A stretch of DNA of 21,913 bases, from NCBI GenBank assembly GCA_003990745.1, contig RBNI01001554.1, positions 1 through 21,913 on the forward strand, in the 5' to 3' direction. Made by a program: the position numbers and the translations under genes. The first letter of the stretch is position 1. Every line of letters begins with the position of its first letter. The notes under the pieces are model-generated. The model worked only from the letters and a program-made list of their open reading frames with translations. It made no database searches and had not been told where the DNA came from. The stretch comes from Jimgerdemannia flammicorona (taxonomy: Eukaryota; Mucoromycota; Endogonomycetes; Endogonales; Endogonaceae). Shown in pieces: positions 10,601 through 18,316 of the stretch.

Positions 10601-13600
10601 CCTTTACTTGGTGTGATTTCAGAAAGATGCTAAGACCATTAGCTGCGCTAACCAGCAAATGCACGGAATTCGAGTCACCGTAATGCTGTCTACTTTGTCA
10701 GCTATTCACAACGGATATTATTTTCCATCTGAACGGGATCACACTATAAGAATCAACATTCCTCGGCCAAGTCAACCTTCAGAACCATTCACCTTCGCGC
10801 CCCTTCCTCCTGCCTCGACTAATGACTTTGCTTATACGTCGGTTTCCGTAATTAAAGAAGATTGTCTTCTAGCAGCACTAAATATGAAGGAACGTGGGTT
10901 CCGGCCGGTGGTCCTCAACATGGCTTCGGTGTGTAAACCAAACTTGTTTATCGGATGGTTGTACTCGTGCCTGAAGGGCAACTCATTGATTGATTATATT
11001 TTACCTCTTTCTTAGGCTACGTGCCCCGGCGGCGGATATCGGAAAGGAGATGGTGCTCAGGAAGAGAACATTTTCCGTCGATCAAACTATTTCTTGAGTC
11101 TCGACGACCCCGCGAACCCGCAATGTCCCACCTATCCAATGGCCGAATTTGGTGGCATATATACACCTGATATCACGATCTTTCGCGATTCGGAGGATTC
11201 GGGATACGCTTTTCGTCAGAAGCCTTTCACTGTGGACTTCATAGCCGTTGCCGCCTATCGGTATTTCACGCGAATAGCAATGTTGCGTTCGTGATGCCAT
11301 CGGCGCGCACTAAATTTTATATTCTTAATGCTAACGGCAGAAAACCGAAGCTACAGAATAATTGCCTTTCCTCTGAAGACGCCGCCAAGACTCGCAGGAA
11401 GATTGAAACGATTTTCGCAATTGCCCTTCATAAAGGTCATGACTGTTTGTTGCTTTCGGCGCTTGGGTGTGGGGCTTTCCAAAACCCTCCGGATCACATT
11501 GCAGGTATGTGACATCCAATGATGTCATACAGTTGTCTTCATTCCCGAGTACCATCGTAAATATTCTTCCCTCCGCGATTCTGTAGCCATTTTCCTAGCC
11601 GTCGCGCAACAGTATTCGCGAAAGTTCAAAGAAATTGTATTCGCCATAATCGAGGATCACAATAGTGTAACCACCGCCAATCCGGCTGGCAACTATGGAT
11701 TTTTCTCTTCCCACCTCCATCGTACCGATCTTGGTCCGGGTACACTCACCTTATCGCCAGTTTCAGCGACACCGGTGTCGACATGCTCATTTGGGGGCCG
11801 TTGTGATACATCCGATGCTACACATATCAAAGACTTTTATCACCCTCCATTTTGTCCGTACGGCAAAGGTTGCAAAACTACCGGTATTGCATAAGTACTC
11901 TTATTTTTGAAGTGCTTGAGTCATCCACAACATCCATACTGATTTTTTTTTTTTTTTGCCTTATGTTGACAGATGCCCATCACTTGTTCCTCTTCCAGCA
12001 TGCTCATCCCTGTAAACAGAAAGGACTTTGCGTCGAATACAATGAACCCAGTCATGCAGAGCTATTCTTTCATCCACCCCATTGTAAAGACGGGGGTGGA
12101 TGCATATCAACAGAGGACGCACATCTCCAGCAGTATCTCCATGTTCCAGCTTGCGTCAAGGGCTTGACATGTCCTAACAAGGAGGCAAAGCCGCACGCCG
12201 AGCATTTCCGACATATAAAGATGCAATGCCGCGACGGTAGCTTTTGTTGCCAGTATATGGTCATAGCTCACATGGACCAATACTTGCATCCTTTCAATAC
12301 ACCTTGCCGTGATACTCCGTTTGCATGCACGTCTACGAATGACAACCACACCACGAAGTTCTCTCATGCCTGTAAATATGGCGCGCAATGTCGTGAATTA
12401 TCCGACTCCAAGCATATGAAGGATTTTATCCATATAGGTCGGCCCCTTTGTTTTCAAGGGGCCGCCTGCATGGATCTGTTGAACGAGGAGCATTTGGATT
12501 TGTTTTCACATCCGGAAATCGCAGATATTCGATCACCATGCAAACATAGACAAGGTATTGTGCTTTTGAAATTCTCCGGCTCTTCGTTTTTTTTAACCCT
12601 TAACGTCCACGAATTTCTCACTTTCATCGGCGAATCTCTTTAGAATGCAAGGATCGCAGTCAATTATGCCATATAGCCGACTACGCGCACCCCTCCGAAG
12701 GTCCACCTATCTCAAGCCTTGGCGAAACCTGTCAAGACATGAATTTCTCGGCCAACGCCCAAGAGATCATCAAGGCGACTGACGCGTACTTTAAAAAAAA
12801 GGGAAAAAATTTTCAGGTGCCAGAAGAGGTCGTTGAATGGGTTAAGAGATTGCGTCCAGCGCACCGCGTGAGACCGAGAATTTTCAAAAGTATATTGGCA
12901 CACCATCACGTAAGTGCGTGCATTTCTGGTGGATCATCATTCTTACATATCTGCAATACAACACTGGTTCTCATATGATGGATTTACAGGTCATGTCGGC
13001 GGATCACATTTTGAAACTCAAAAATCCTAAATGGGCATCACACGAAGCTCGACATCACCCTCTGGTGAAGAAAATATGTGAAGAGAACAAATTCGGGGAA
13101 ATCGAACAGAAGCATTTAGAGGTAATTCCTTATCTTGGATTTCTGCTATTACGACCATGTGCTATATTCATTTTCGAGTCATGATTTATATTCCACTCTC
13201 AGGATTTGGTAGAATGTGCGGTACTCGTTGCCCATGGTAACGCAGCAAGTGATCCGCAATTACCAAGCTGGGTAGAAGATCTTGCCTTGAAAAAGGAGGC
13301 ATGCACTCAATTTCTGAAAAGGTTCGCACCTTCCACTTGCACTTTTCGATGAATGCTTCCCTTCCGAGCATCGCATAACATGGTTTGCTCTCAAGAACTC
13401 GTCTCTCATTGTTGTTAATCTTATTGGCAGTGAGGAGATGAAACCCTTGATCGACCTGGGAGATCGTCTTGTCAAGGCCACAGGAGATCTTGCCGCCAAT
13501 CCGGGTGGGATTGGTTATGAAGTTGACAAGTTACTGGGAACCAACGAGCACGTGTTCAGCATCCTTGGCCCTCACACTGGTACGTCAAAGTGGATCTTGT

Positions 13601-16008
13601 CAGTGCTGTTAACGTTTGAGTGATAAAGCATCACGTTTACAGTTATATGTGGTGGTGATAATAGGTTACCACTACGGCGATATTATATTGTTGTTCAAAC
13701 CGGACATCATGCATCACCCACAATCAAATGTTACACCAAACGCTGGTACCTCGTTTTGGTCCGGAAAGTAAGCAATTCAGTGAGCTCCCCAGCTGTCATT
13801 CATGACGGTTTCTACGTCCACTTGCAATCACTGATTATTGAATTGAACATCGAACCATGCAGAGAGTCCAAACTTCGATCGTTTACACCGAGTGTACCGA
13901 TTCACTCCAAAGAAGCTGTGAAGAAATTCCATAATTCAAAGCTACATCCCAGCTGTAATGATTGGGCAAAAGCCGCCGCCGCCGACATTTGCGCTCAGGT
14001 AAGGGTTTCAAGTTCTGCCACATTGAGTATATTACAGTATTTATTCACAACTCCCACAATAAATAATTATTGTTCCCAAGGTTATGGTGACCACAGGGAA
14101 TACTCAAATTACGTTGGACGACGTAAAAAAGGAATGGATGAATAGAGACTCCCATTTTGTATTCGAAGCTCATTTGCCCAGCCTCATTCCGCTCTCATTT
14201 GTGGACAAGATTATTATCCCAAAGGTAAGATGCTTAAGAATTATGGTATATCAATTTTTATCAAGCAACTTGGCAAGCTAATTGCATTTTTGCTCTAGAA
14301 CATATGGGAGAGCTCTCTGACAGACGACGATAAACAACAGTTTCGATTGGCGTTTCCCAGATCGATGGATAAAGCTATAGAAATTTGTGATCCGGTTGGA
14401 GCGGATTTCGATACTACTTTCACGTTATCGGACGAGCGGAGAAAGCTCATAAACACTGCCAGGGATCACTGTTTATCGCCGTCTAGTGTACAACGACCGC
14501 TCGGTATGAGCGTGGCTCTGGAGCGCGGAAAAGGCGCCATCCTGCCTTTACCGTTACATTTTCACGATGCCGGCGAGGGAAACATCTACTTCCGCGTCAA
14601 GGGCAGCGAGTTCTTCATCATGCTTACCGAGAAGCCAACCAAGGAAAGCAGCAAGGAAGGCAGCGACGACGCGCGGCTTACATTCTATTTCGGAGGACCT
14701 AAATCACATATCCTCTACATCACGAGAAGCCCACCTTCTGCTCACAGGGCGACGCTTGGAAAGAAGAATTGGGTGAAGCAAGACCCGGATTTCGACCGCG
14801 GCTTCGCCGACGGAGATTGGGTCAACTATCACATTCAGGTGGATCGCAAGTAAGTCATTTAGAATTTTTGTAACGCTTTAGGTTCAAATTGAAAAATGAA
14901 AACCCGCAATTCGTAGTGACTAATAACTAAAATTCTACGCTGTTAGGCAAAATATCTGCAAGGTGGAGCATTGGGAACACTCGCAGATTTACAATCGGCG
15001 AACGTTAGTTATTAAAACAGATGCGGCTTCTGGAAAACTCAGCTTCAATGTGAGGTGGTTAGGAATCGGAGTATGGAAGAACCAGGTATGTGTTCACGAT
15101 CTCGGACTCTAAAACTTGAAACCAGCAAACGTCGTATTGATGTGGAACCACATTGCTAGGTGTCATTCGAATCCATCGAGATGCATAGGAAGCCTCTTCC
15201 GGAAACACATACTATTCAAGAGACGCAACAGATTGTAAACAATGCCCCAACGTCTTGGCTATCGATCGCCATGAACATGTTGAAAGCGACTGCAACGACT
15301 GCAACGAATGCCCTAACGGTGACAGGTGCGACGACCAATGCTAGCTCCTCGACGCATGCGACGACCAAGGCTAGGTCCTCGACGTCAGGTGCGACGACCA
15401 ATGGTAGCTCCTCGACGCCAGATACGACAATCAATGCTAGGTCCTCGACGTCAGGTACGACAACCAATGCTAGCACCCCAATGTCGGGATCCTATGGTGG
15501 CAATGATGATGGGGTCGCTTGTAGCTTCCAAACATCTTGTTTTGAGTACAACGACGCAGCCCATTGTCGAAAATTTTCACATCCGTTTGTGACGCCCTGT
15601 CGGGACATGGCAACTTGCAAATACCAATTTGCCAAATCGCCGCACAACAAGGTGAAGGTTTTGACTCGTTTCTTTATTCACGAACGGCAAACATTTGCTG
15701 AGACATATTTTGATGTCGCGCTTTATTGCTGACGGAATTTAATACAAATTATGTAGGAGTATTCTCATCTCTGCCGGTACGGCGATATGTGCCGCGAATT
15801 TGACGACCCTGATCACCAGCGATATTATATTCATAGGCATTTGCCGAACTGCCAGGATGATCGGAATTGTGTGCAGATCGGTGACTGGTCGCACCGCGAG
15901 AGTTTTAATCACAACAAAATGCCCAGCGTTTTGATTCCTTGCAAATTTAGTTTACAGTGCCCTAGAGTCAGCGACATGGCACATATTACGACCTACAAGC
16001 ATATTTGA
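7696..16008 (+). CDS. Giant multidomain ADP-ribose reader/eraser protein (RRM-UBZ4-PARG-PBZ), 25 exons
   Basis: Hand-built model, exons: 7696-7956, 8037-8523, 8641-8981, 9064-9230, 9324-9503, 9643-9826, 9910-10121, 10207-10343, 10448-10545, 10623-10928, 11016-11260, 11341-11504, 11587-11883, 11973-12554, 12644-12909, 12990-13121, 13203-13321, 13431-13579, 13665-13767, 13863-13998, 14081-14224, 14299-14849, 14947-15085, 15160-15651, 15757-16008. All introns are GT..AG and 74-139 nt, phases agree throughout, and the total is 6144 nt (2047 aa plus TGA). Splicing restores split motifs: RRM2, the PARG NMASATCPGGG motif, and PBZ fingers 2, 10 and 12. The protein should bind poly(ADP-ribose) and hydrolyse it, with RNA- and ubiquitin-binding modules; the RRM plus ADP-ribose domains recall metazoan PARP14/PARP10, though no PARP domain is obvious. 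No signal peptide or membrane segment is seen, so a nuclear or cytosolic location is inferred. Least certain are the start codon, the 9231-9323 intron and the 8524-8640 intron, which is a multiple of three. It could be two adjacent genes, but no in-frame stop supports a split. Confidence 0.82.
7768..8051 (+). other. RRM-like domain 1 (residues about 25-92)
   Basis: The pattern strand-helix-strand-strand-helix-strand begins VILSEIPTDLTHANILGAL. The first strand has the RNP2-like hydrophobic alternation, but the aromatic RNP1 residues are not evident, so it may be a non-canonical RRM used for protein or weak RNA contact. An 80-nt intron (7957-8036) interrupts it before the last strand. Confidence 0.5.
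8211..8354 (+). repeat. Coding minisatellite, 4 x 36 bp (STQGDGGYDxxx)
   Basis: Four head-to-tail 36-bp units encode STQGDGGYD plus three variable residues (residues 146-193). They are followed by a proline run at about 8400-8447. The composition (Gly, Tyr, Asp, Gln, Ser, Pro) is typical of disordered, low-complexity linkers. The DNA units are nearly identical, which points to recent expansion. Confidence 0.85.
8524..8640 (+). other. Probable intron with length a multiple of three (retention possible)
   Basis: It starts GTGGGT, carries a pyrimidine tract and ends ACCCGCAG. It has 117 nt and no in-frame stop, so reading through adds 39 residues without breaking the frame. I treat it as an intron because of its acceptor; if retained, the linker before the UBZ4 finger is longer. 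Confidence 0.5.
8664..8738 (+). other. UBZ4/RAD18-type zinc finger (residues about 258-282)
   Basis: CPVC is followed by a hydrophobic stretch and INSHINNCL, giving zinc ligands C258, C261, H276 and C280 (C-x2-C-x14-H-x3-C). RAD18-type UBZ fingers have the same C-P-x-C...INxHxxxCL signature with a slightly shorter loop. They bind ubiquitin and are common in DNA-damage proteins, so ubiquitin binding is the likely role. A generic C2HC finger is the alternative. Confidence 0.7.
8928..9230 (+). other. RRM-like domain 2 (residues about 346-418)
   Basis: Splicing out 8982-9063 joins VYLVGIPQNYNETYIINK to FSVFGEVLFCEIGRQ, followed by RIGFLIFARHEDAENAL. This is the best RRM in the protein: an RNP2-like first strand, FGEV after helix 1, an RNP1-like GFLIF strand and an AExAL second helix. 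It is the strongest evidence for that intron, since the unspliced frame lacks the pattern. Confidence 0.75.
9325..9503 (+). other. RRM-like domain 3 (residues about 420-479)
   Basis: ATLFVRGNFENLHVASIQNHL begins a strand-helix unit, and a second strand and helix follow (DVLAFDCDFEAAEKMLKLEG). Its left boundary depends on the uncertain intron 9231-9323 (GTTGGT..ACTAG), chosen because the open read-through there encodes an unlikely Phe/Leu/Cys run. Confidence 0.5.
9644..9826 (+). other. RRM-like domain 4 (residues about 480-540)
   Basis: VIYLEELPPTATSEKITNAF gives strand 1 and helix 1, and GIAVVLLSDTASKELLLAL gives strand 3 and helix 2. The exon ends at a clean CAG/GTAAGT donor. The spacing is that of a compact RRM, but RNP1 lacks aromatic residues. 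Confidence 0.55.
9955..10267 (+). other. RRM-like domain 5 (residues about 556-631)
   Basis: VFVENIPHELLQQPENALI forms strand 1 and helix 1, ERMAIVWLTDTEARCRVL forms strand 3 and helix 2 across the 10122-10206 intron, and a final hydrophobic strand (GCAVFIS) follows. Together with domains 2-4 it makes four consecutive RRM-like units directly before the PARG domain. Confidence 0.55.
10623..11745 (+). other. Microbial-type PARG catalytic (macro-fold) domain (residues about 690-980)
   Basis: Poly(ADP-ribose) glycohydrolases cut ribose-ribose bonds of PAR chains. After splicing the domain shows VVLNMASATCPGGG, then GDGAQEENIFRRSNY, a GIYTPDITIFRD strand, and later LLLSALGCGAFQNPPDHIA. This is the order and spacing of the PARG_cat/TIGR02452 family (PGGG, AQEE-L-RRS, YSPDV-FRD, LGAxGCGxFxN). 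The tandem glutamates of the QEE signature, which supply the catalytic acid in known PARGs, are E807 and E808. The GGG loop and GCG motif are also intact, so the domain is predicted active. It is interrupted by introns at 10929, 11261 and 11505. Confidence 0.87.
11784..12690 (+). other. Tandem array of ten PBZ-like zinc fingers (residues 994-1236)
   Basis: Ten consecutive units fit C-x5/6-C-x6-8-H-x5-H, usually with an aromatic residue or Leu before the final His and a Pro after it; the first is CSFGGRCDTSDATHIKDFYH. This matches the PBZ (poly(ADP-ribose)-binding) consensus. Fingers 2 and 10 are split by introns 11884-11972 and 12555-12643, and only splicing restores their ligands. Finger 7 has six residues between its cysteines instead of five. 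Several fingers keep the basic residue after Cys1 that contacts PAR in known PBZs; others have lost it. Confidence 0.83.
12730..13579 (+). other. Predicted helical region of unknown function (residues about 1250-1442)
   Basis: This stretch is rich in Lys, Glu, Leu and Ala, with amphipathic helices such as NAQEIIKATDAYFKKKGKNF and KKICEENKFGEIEQKHL, and ends PGGIGYEVDKLLGTNEHVF. I recognise no named domain. It may pack against the following candidate transferase domain, as helical subdomains do in PARPs, but that is speculation. Confidence 0.45.
13500..14224 (+). other. Candidate ADP-ribosyltransferase-like domain (residues about 1425-1570)
   Basis: After splicing, GYHYGDIILLFKPDIMHHP is followed by TPNAGTSFWSGK and, after a helical stretch, DSHFVFEAHLPSLIPLSFV. 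A basic/aromatic first strand (H1445), a Ser-containing strand (S1472 in GTSF) and a late Glu (E1551 in FEAHLP) about 106 residues on resemble the [R/H]-S-E layout of ART folds. The last segment resembles the final strand of DarT- or DUF3626-type proteins. The family link is from memory and weak: this could equally be an unrelated uncharacterised fungal domain. Confidence 0.33.
14530..15085 (+). other. Beta-rich C-terminal module, unknown (residues about 1648-1800)
   Basis: Alternating hydrophobic strands (ILPLPLHFHDAGEGNIYFRV, RLTFYFGGPKSHILYI, WVNYHIQVDRK, SFNVRWLGIGVWKN) suggest a beta-sandwich. The FYFGG..S..YITR and terminal GIGVWKN patterns faintly recall the farnesoic-acid O-methyltransferase-like (Methyltransf_FA) module, which binds rather than catalyses. 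I would not name it on this evidence. Confidence 0.4.
15328..15480 (+). repeat. Coding repeat, five 30-33 bp Thr/Ser/Ala units
   Basis: Units of the form ATTNASSST or ATTKARSSTSG (residues about 1857-1907) form a mucin-like linker between the beta-rich module and the final PBZ fingers. The units are close at DNA level (GCGACGACCAATGCTAGCTC), implying slippage or unequal exchange. Confidence 0.8.
15520..16002 (+). other. Second PBZ-like array, five fingers (residues 1921-2046)
   Basis: Five more C-x5-C-x7/8-H-x5-H units run to the stop codon, for example CRYGDMCREFDDPDHQRYYIH. Finger 12 is split by intron 15652-15756: its third ligand lies before the intron and its last His after it, which confirms the junction. 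The final finger ends only one residue before the TGA, so the array forms the extreme C-terminus. Confidence 0.82.
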
Positions 16009-16056
16009 GCGAGGCAATGTAGAGAGTAACTCCACCGTTTGCCCATGGTGAATGAC

Positions 16057-16062
16057 AATAAA
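16057..16062 (+). terminator. Poly-A signal AATAAA of the large gene
   Basis: A canonical AATAAA lies 49 nt after the stop codon, at the spacing expected for a fungal 3' UTR. Confidence 0.55.
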
Positions 16063-16091
16063 TGATTGGTGATATCGGTTTTACAGATGGG

Positions 16092-16118
16092 TTTTTTTTT
16101 TTTTTTTTTTTTTTTTTT
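16092..16118. repeat. 27-nt poly-T run
   Basis: A homopolymer just downstream of the poly-A signal. No target duplication or retroelement body is recognisable next to it, so it is probably slippage-derived; it could also be the worn tail of an old retroposon on the minus strand. Confidence 0.6.
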
Positions 16119-16804
16119 CCAGAATTTTTTGATCTCGATGTTTAGAACAGATAGCTGTTAGGTCAGATTGCAAAACACCAGTTATTCTTGCTTTTTTATC
16201 AAATTTATGTATTTTTATTTATTGTGGCGATCAATTTGTATCAGCTCAATATGCCACATTGCAATCTAGTGATTTCTGGTAATCCGGTATGTTGGATGCA
16301 TTGGATGCTGAATTTCCGGTGGGTAGGGTGATATGAGTGACGCATTCCGGGTGACGTAGTTATTTCGAGTGACGCGTATCGTCCGAATAAGGTAATTTCG
16401 TATGTCGCGGAATGCTGGCAGCAGGAAACGGATGACGGACTTGAGCTCCAGGTGTAATAATATGCGGCGTGGACTTGCGGATAGCAGGTAGCATTTCTAG
16501 TGCAGCAATTGTATATCGCGGACATAAGGTTCGGGTATGCGGGTAAGGGATTTGTGCAGTGTTTGGGCGCAGAAATAACAATAATAGGGGATACAGCAAC
16601 TGATGTATTTTCTGAAAGGACCAAATCCGAATAGCGAGGGTAACGTTCGTTCTTCTGCTCAAACGCAGGGAACTCGGTTGGCACGTCTCTACTGGAATTG
16701 ACACAGTAGGAAAAGGGCAGTTCCGAATACACCACGATAATAACGGGGATAAAGGGCGTTCGTCCGGTCATATGCAGGAATTACACAACAACTGGATAGC
16801 GGGG
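16119..16804. other. CpG-containing intergenic region with a doubtful minus-strand ORF
   Basis: The base composition matches the gene island and CpG is frequent. A minus-strand open frame (16241-16771, 176 residues) starts MTGRTPFIPVIIVVYSELPF and carries several Cys, but its hydrophobic start is not a clean signal peptide and I recognise no domain. Short imperfect repeats of GAGTGACGC lie near 16330-16380. I regard the ORF as unproven. Confidence 0.4.
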
Positions 16805-17110
16805 TAGTGCTCCCAAACGAATTGGATCAATTCGAATCAATTTGAATTTGGGTTGATTCAAATCAAATCAAATCATATCAAAATCAAATTGGGATTGATT
16901 CATATTGAATTGAATTGAGGATTTTTCAATACAAATTAGATTAGAATAAAATTGGATTCAAATCAAATTGAGGTCCAATTTTTTTTGATATTGAGAGTAA
17001 AACTTTGAATGTAATAATTTGACCAAAATATGTCTAAATTTAATAATCATTATTATAGTAGATTTATCTAAATAAGTCAAATCTATTAAGCTAAAATTTG
17101 TCAAATTAGG
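16805..17110. mobile_element. Truncated hAT-type MITE (copy 1)
   Basis: It begins with the same terminal repeat as the intact MITE (TAGTGCTCCCAAACGAATTG versus TAGTGCTCCTAAATGAATCA) and continues with AAATCAAATC-type subterminal sequence. A degenerate central fold-back (about 17005-17095) corresponds to that of the copy at 17939. The far TIR is missing, so the right end is approximate. It starts exactly where CpG becomes scarce. Confidence 0.65.
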
Positions 17111-17938
17111 CCATGTTTTATTGAGTTTATTGAGATATCATTTTCTTTCTATAGATATTATCAATTACTATATTTTTCATTAGTTGGCATATAAATATAT
17201 ATATAACTTATATATTATTAATAAAAATATCTCCTTTTACTTTATTTGAATTTACAATTATTTTTAATAAAAGTTATAAGCCCCACTAATATCTAATATA
17301 TAGCTAAAAAATATAACCAAGATCTAATAATCTCTATATATAAATATAAGTATATCAAGTATATATATTATAATAATAATATCTAAGTATATGATCAAGA
17401 ATATAATAAATTATTATATATATATCTATAAGCTATTGAAAATTCTAATAGAAATTCTAATAGAAATTCTAACTAGTAGTCATAGTTACCCAAAATAGTA
17501 TAAATATATATAGATATTTCCAGTACTTATATTTAGTCATAACTTTAAATATATATAAATACTCTCTATATTGAGTACATTATAACCTCAGCTCTGTTTT
17601 TCTCTCTTAAGAATAAACCAGTATTCTTACTTAAGAACTTCCAGAACTGATATATTAATAATTCTGAGTCTGATTAACTTGAAATAGATATGGTATTTTT
17701 CTAGCACTCTATCAAAAGTGATACTTGGACAAGACCTATACTATAGATATGTACTTCTTCAAGAACTCAGAACTTAGAGCTAATAGTTATTATTAACTAT
17801 CTATAATATATTAATTCTATTAGTATATAGTTTTATTACAATTTAGTAATAGCAAAAGTTACTCTCTATCTATAAGTAATTTTACTTTAAGAATTTATTT
17901 AAACAATTAAAACCAGTTAATATTACCAACATTATCAG
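17111..17938. other. AT-rich, CpG-free region
   Basis: Low-complexity A/T-rich DNA holding the right LTR-like copy. No coding potential seen. Confidence 0.6.
17397..17870 (+). repeat. LTR-like dispersed repeat, right copy
   Basis: Collinear with 5690-6165 in the same orientation; this copy keeps TATATAAATACTCTCTATATTGAG and AGAATAAAC as possible promoter and poly-A elements. Sequence after the MITE insertion (18317-18365) may be its continuation, so the repeat may originally have extended beyond 17938. Confidence 0.6.
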
Positions 17939-18308
17939 TAGTGCTCCTAAATGAATCAAATCAATTTAAATTAAATTGAATTGAGGGTCATTCAAATTGA
18001 ATCAAATTGGGGATTTTTCAATTCAAATTAAGTTTGAATCAAATCAAATTGAGGGTCCAATTTGAACCCCATTTTCGAAATATAATAACTCAACAAATAT
18101 ATATCCAAATTTAATGATCTTTAGCTTGTTAGATTTCCCTATATAAGAGGAATCTAACAAGCTAAAGATTATTGAATTTGGATGTATATTTGTTGAGTTA
18201 TTATATTTCAAAAAATAGTATTCAAATTAGACCTCAAATCAAATTAGTCTTTGATTCAATTTGAATTGAATCAAATTGGACCTTTTATTTGATTTATTGG
18301 GAGCACTA
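17939..18308. mobile_element. Fold-back MITE of hAT type with TIRs and 8-bp target duplication (copy 2)
   Basis: The terminal repeats are TAGTGCTCC (17939) and GGAGCACTA (ending 18308). The flanking octamers ATTATCAG (17931-17938) and ATTGTCAG (18309-18316) differ at one base, an 8-bp duplication as made by hAT transposases. The centre is a near-perfect hairpin: 18077-18135 pairs with 18151-18209 (56 of 59 positions) around a 15-nt loop. There is no coding capacity. The TIR start is shared with the hAT elements at 3077 and 20549, so those or a relative probably mobilised it. Confidence 0.87.
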
Positions 18309-18316
18309 ATTGTCAG

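Noticed and set aside
11261..11340. Open reading through the 11261-11340 segment of the PARG domain
   Set aside because: The PARG frame meets a stop there, and the GTATTT..GCTAAC..CAG signals mark it as an intron whose removal keeps the frame into the GCG motif exon.
12070..12388. Minus-strand Cys-rich ORFs opposite the PBZ array
   Set aside because: Cys and His codon complements of the zinc-finger exon; no independent support.
15216..15592. Repetitive ORFs in other frames (Val-rich on minus, Arg/Pro-rich on plus)
   Set aside because: Shadows of the Thr/Ser repeat linker; only the Thr/Ser frame connects to PBZ fingers on the 3' side.
16241..16771. 176-residue minus-strand ORF as a secreted protein gene
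   Set aside because: No convincing signal peptide, no domain, no splice or poly-A context; left as a note in the intergenic entry.
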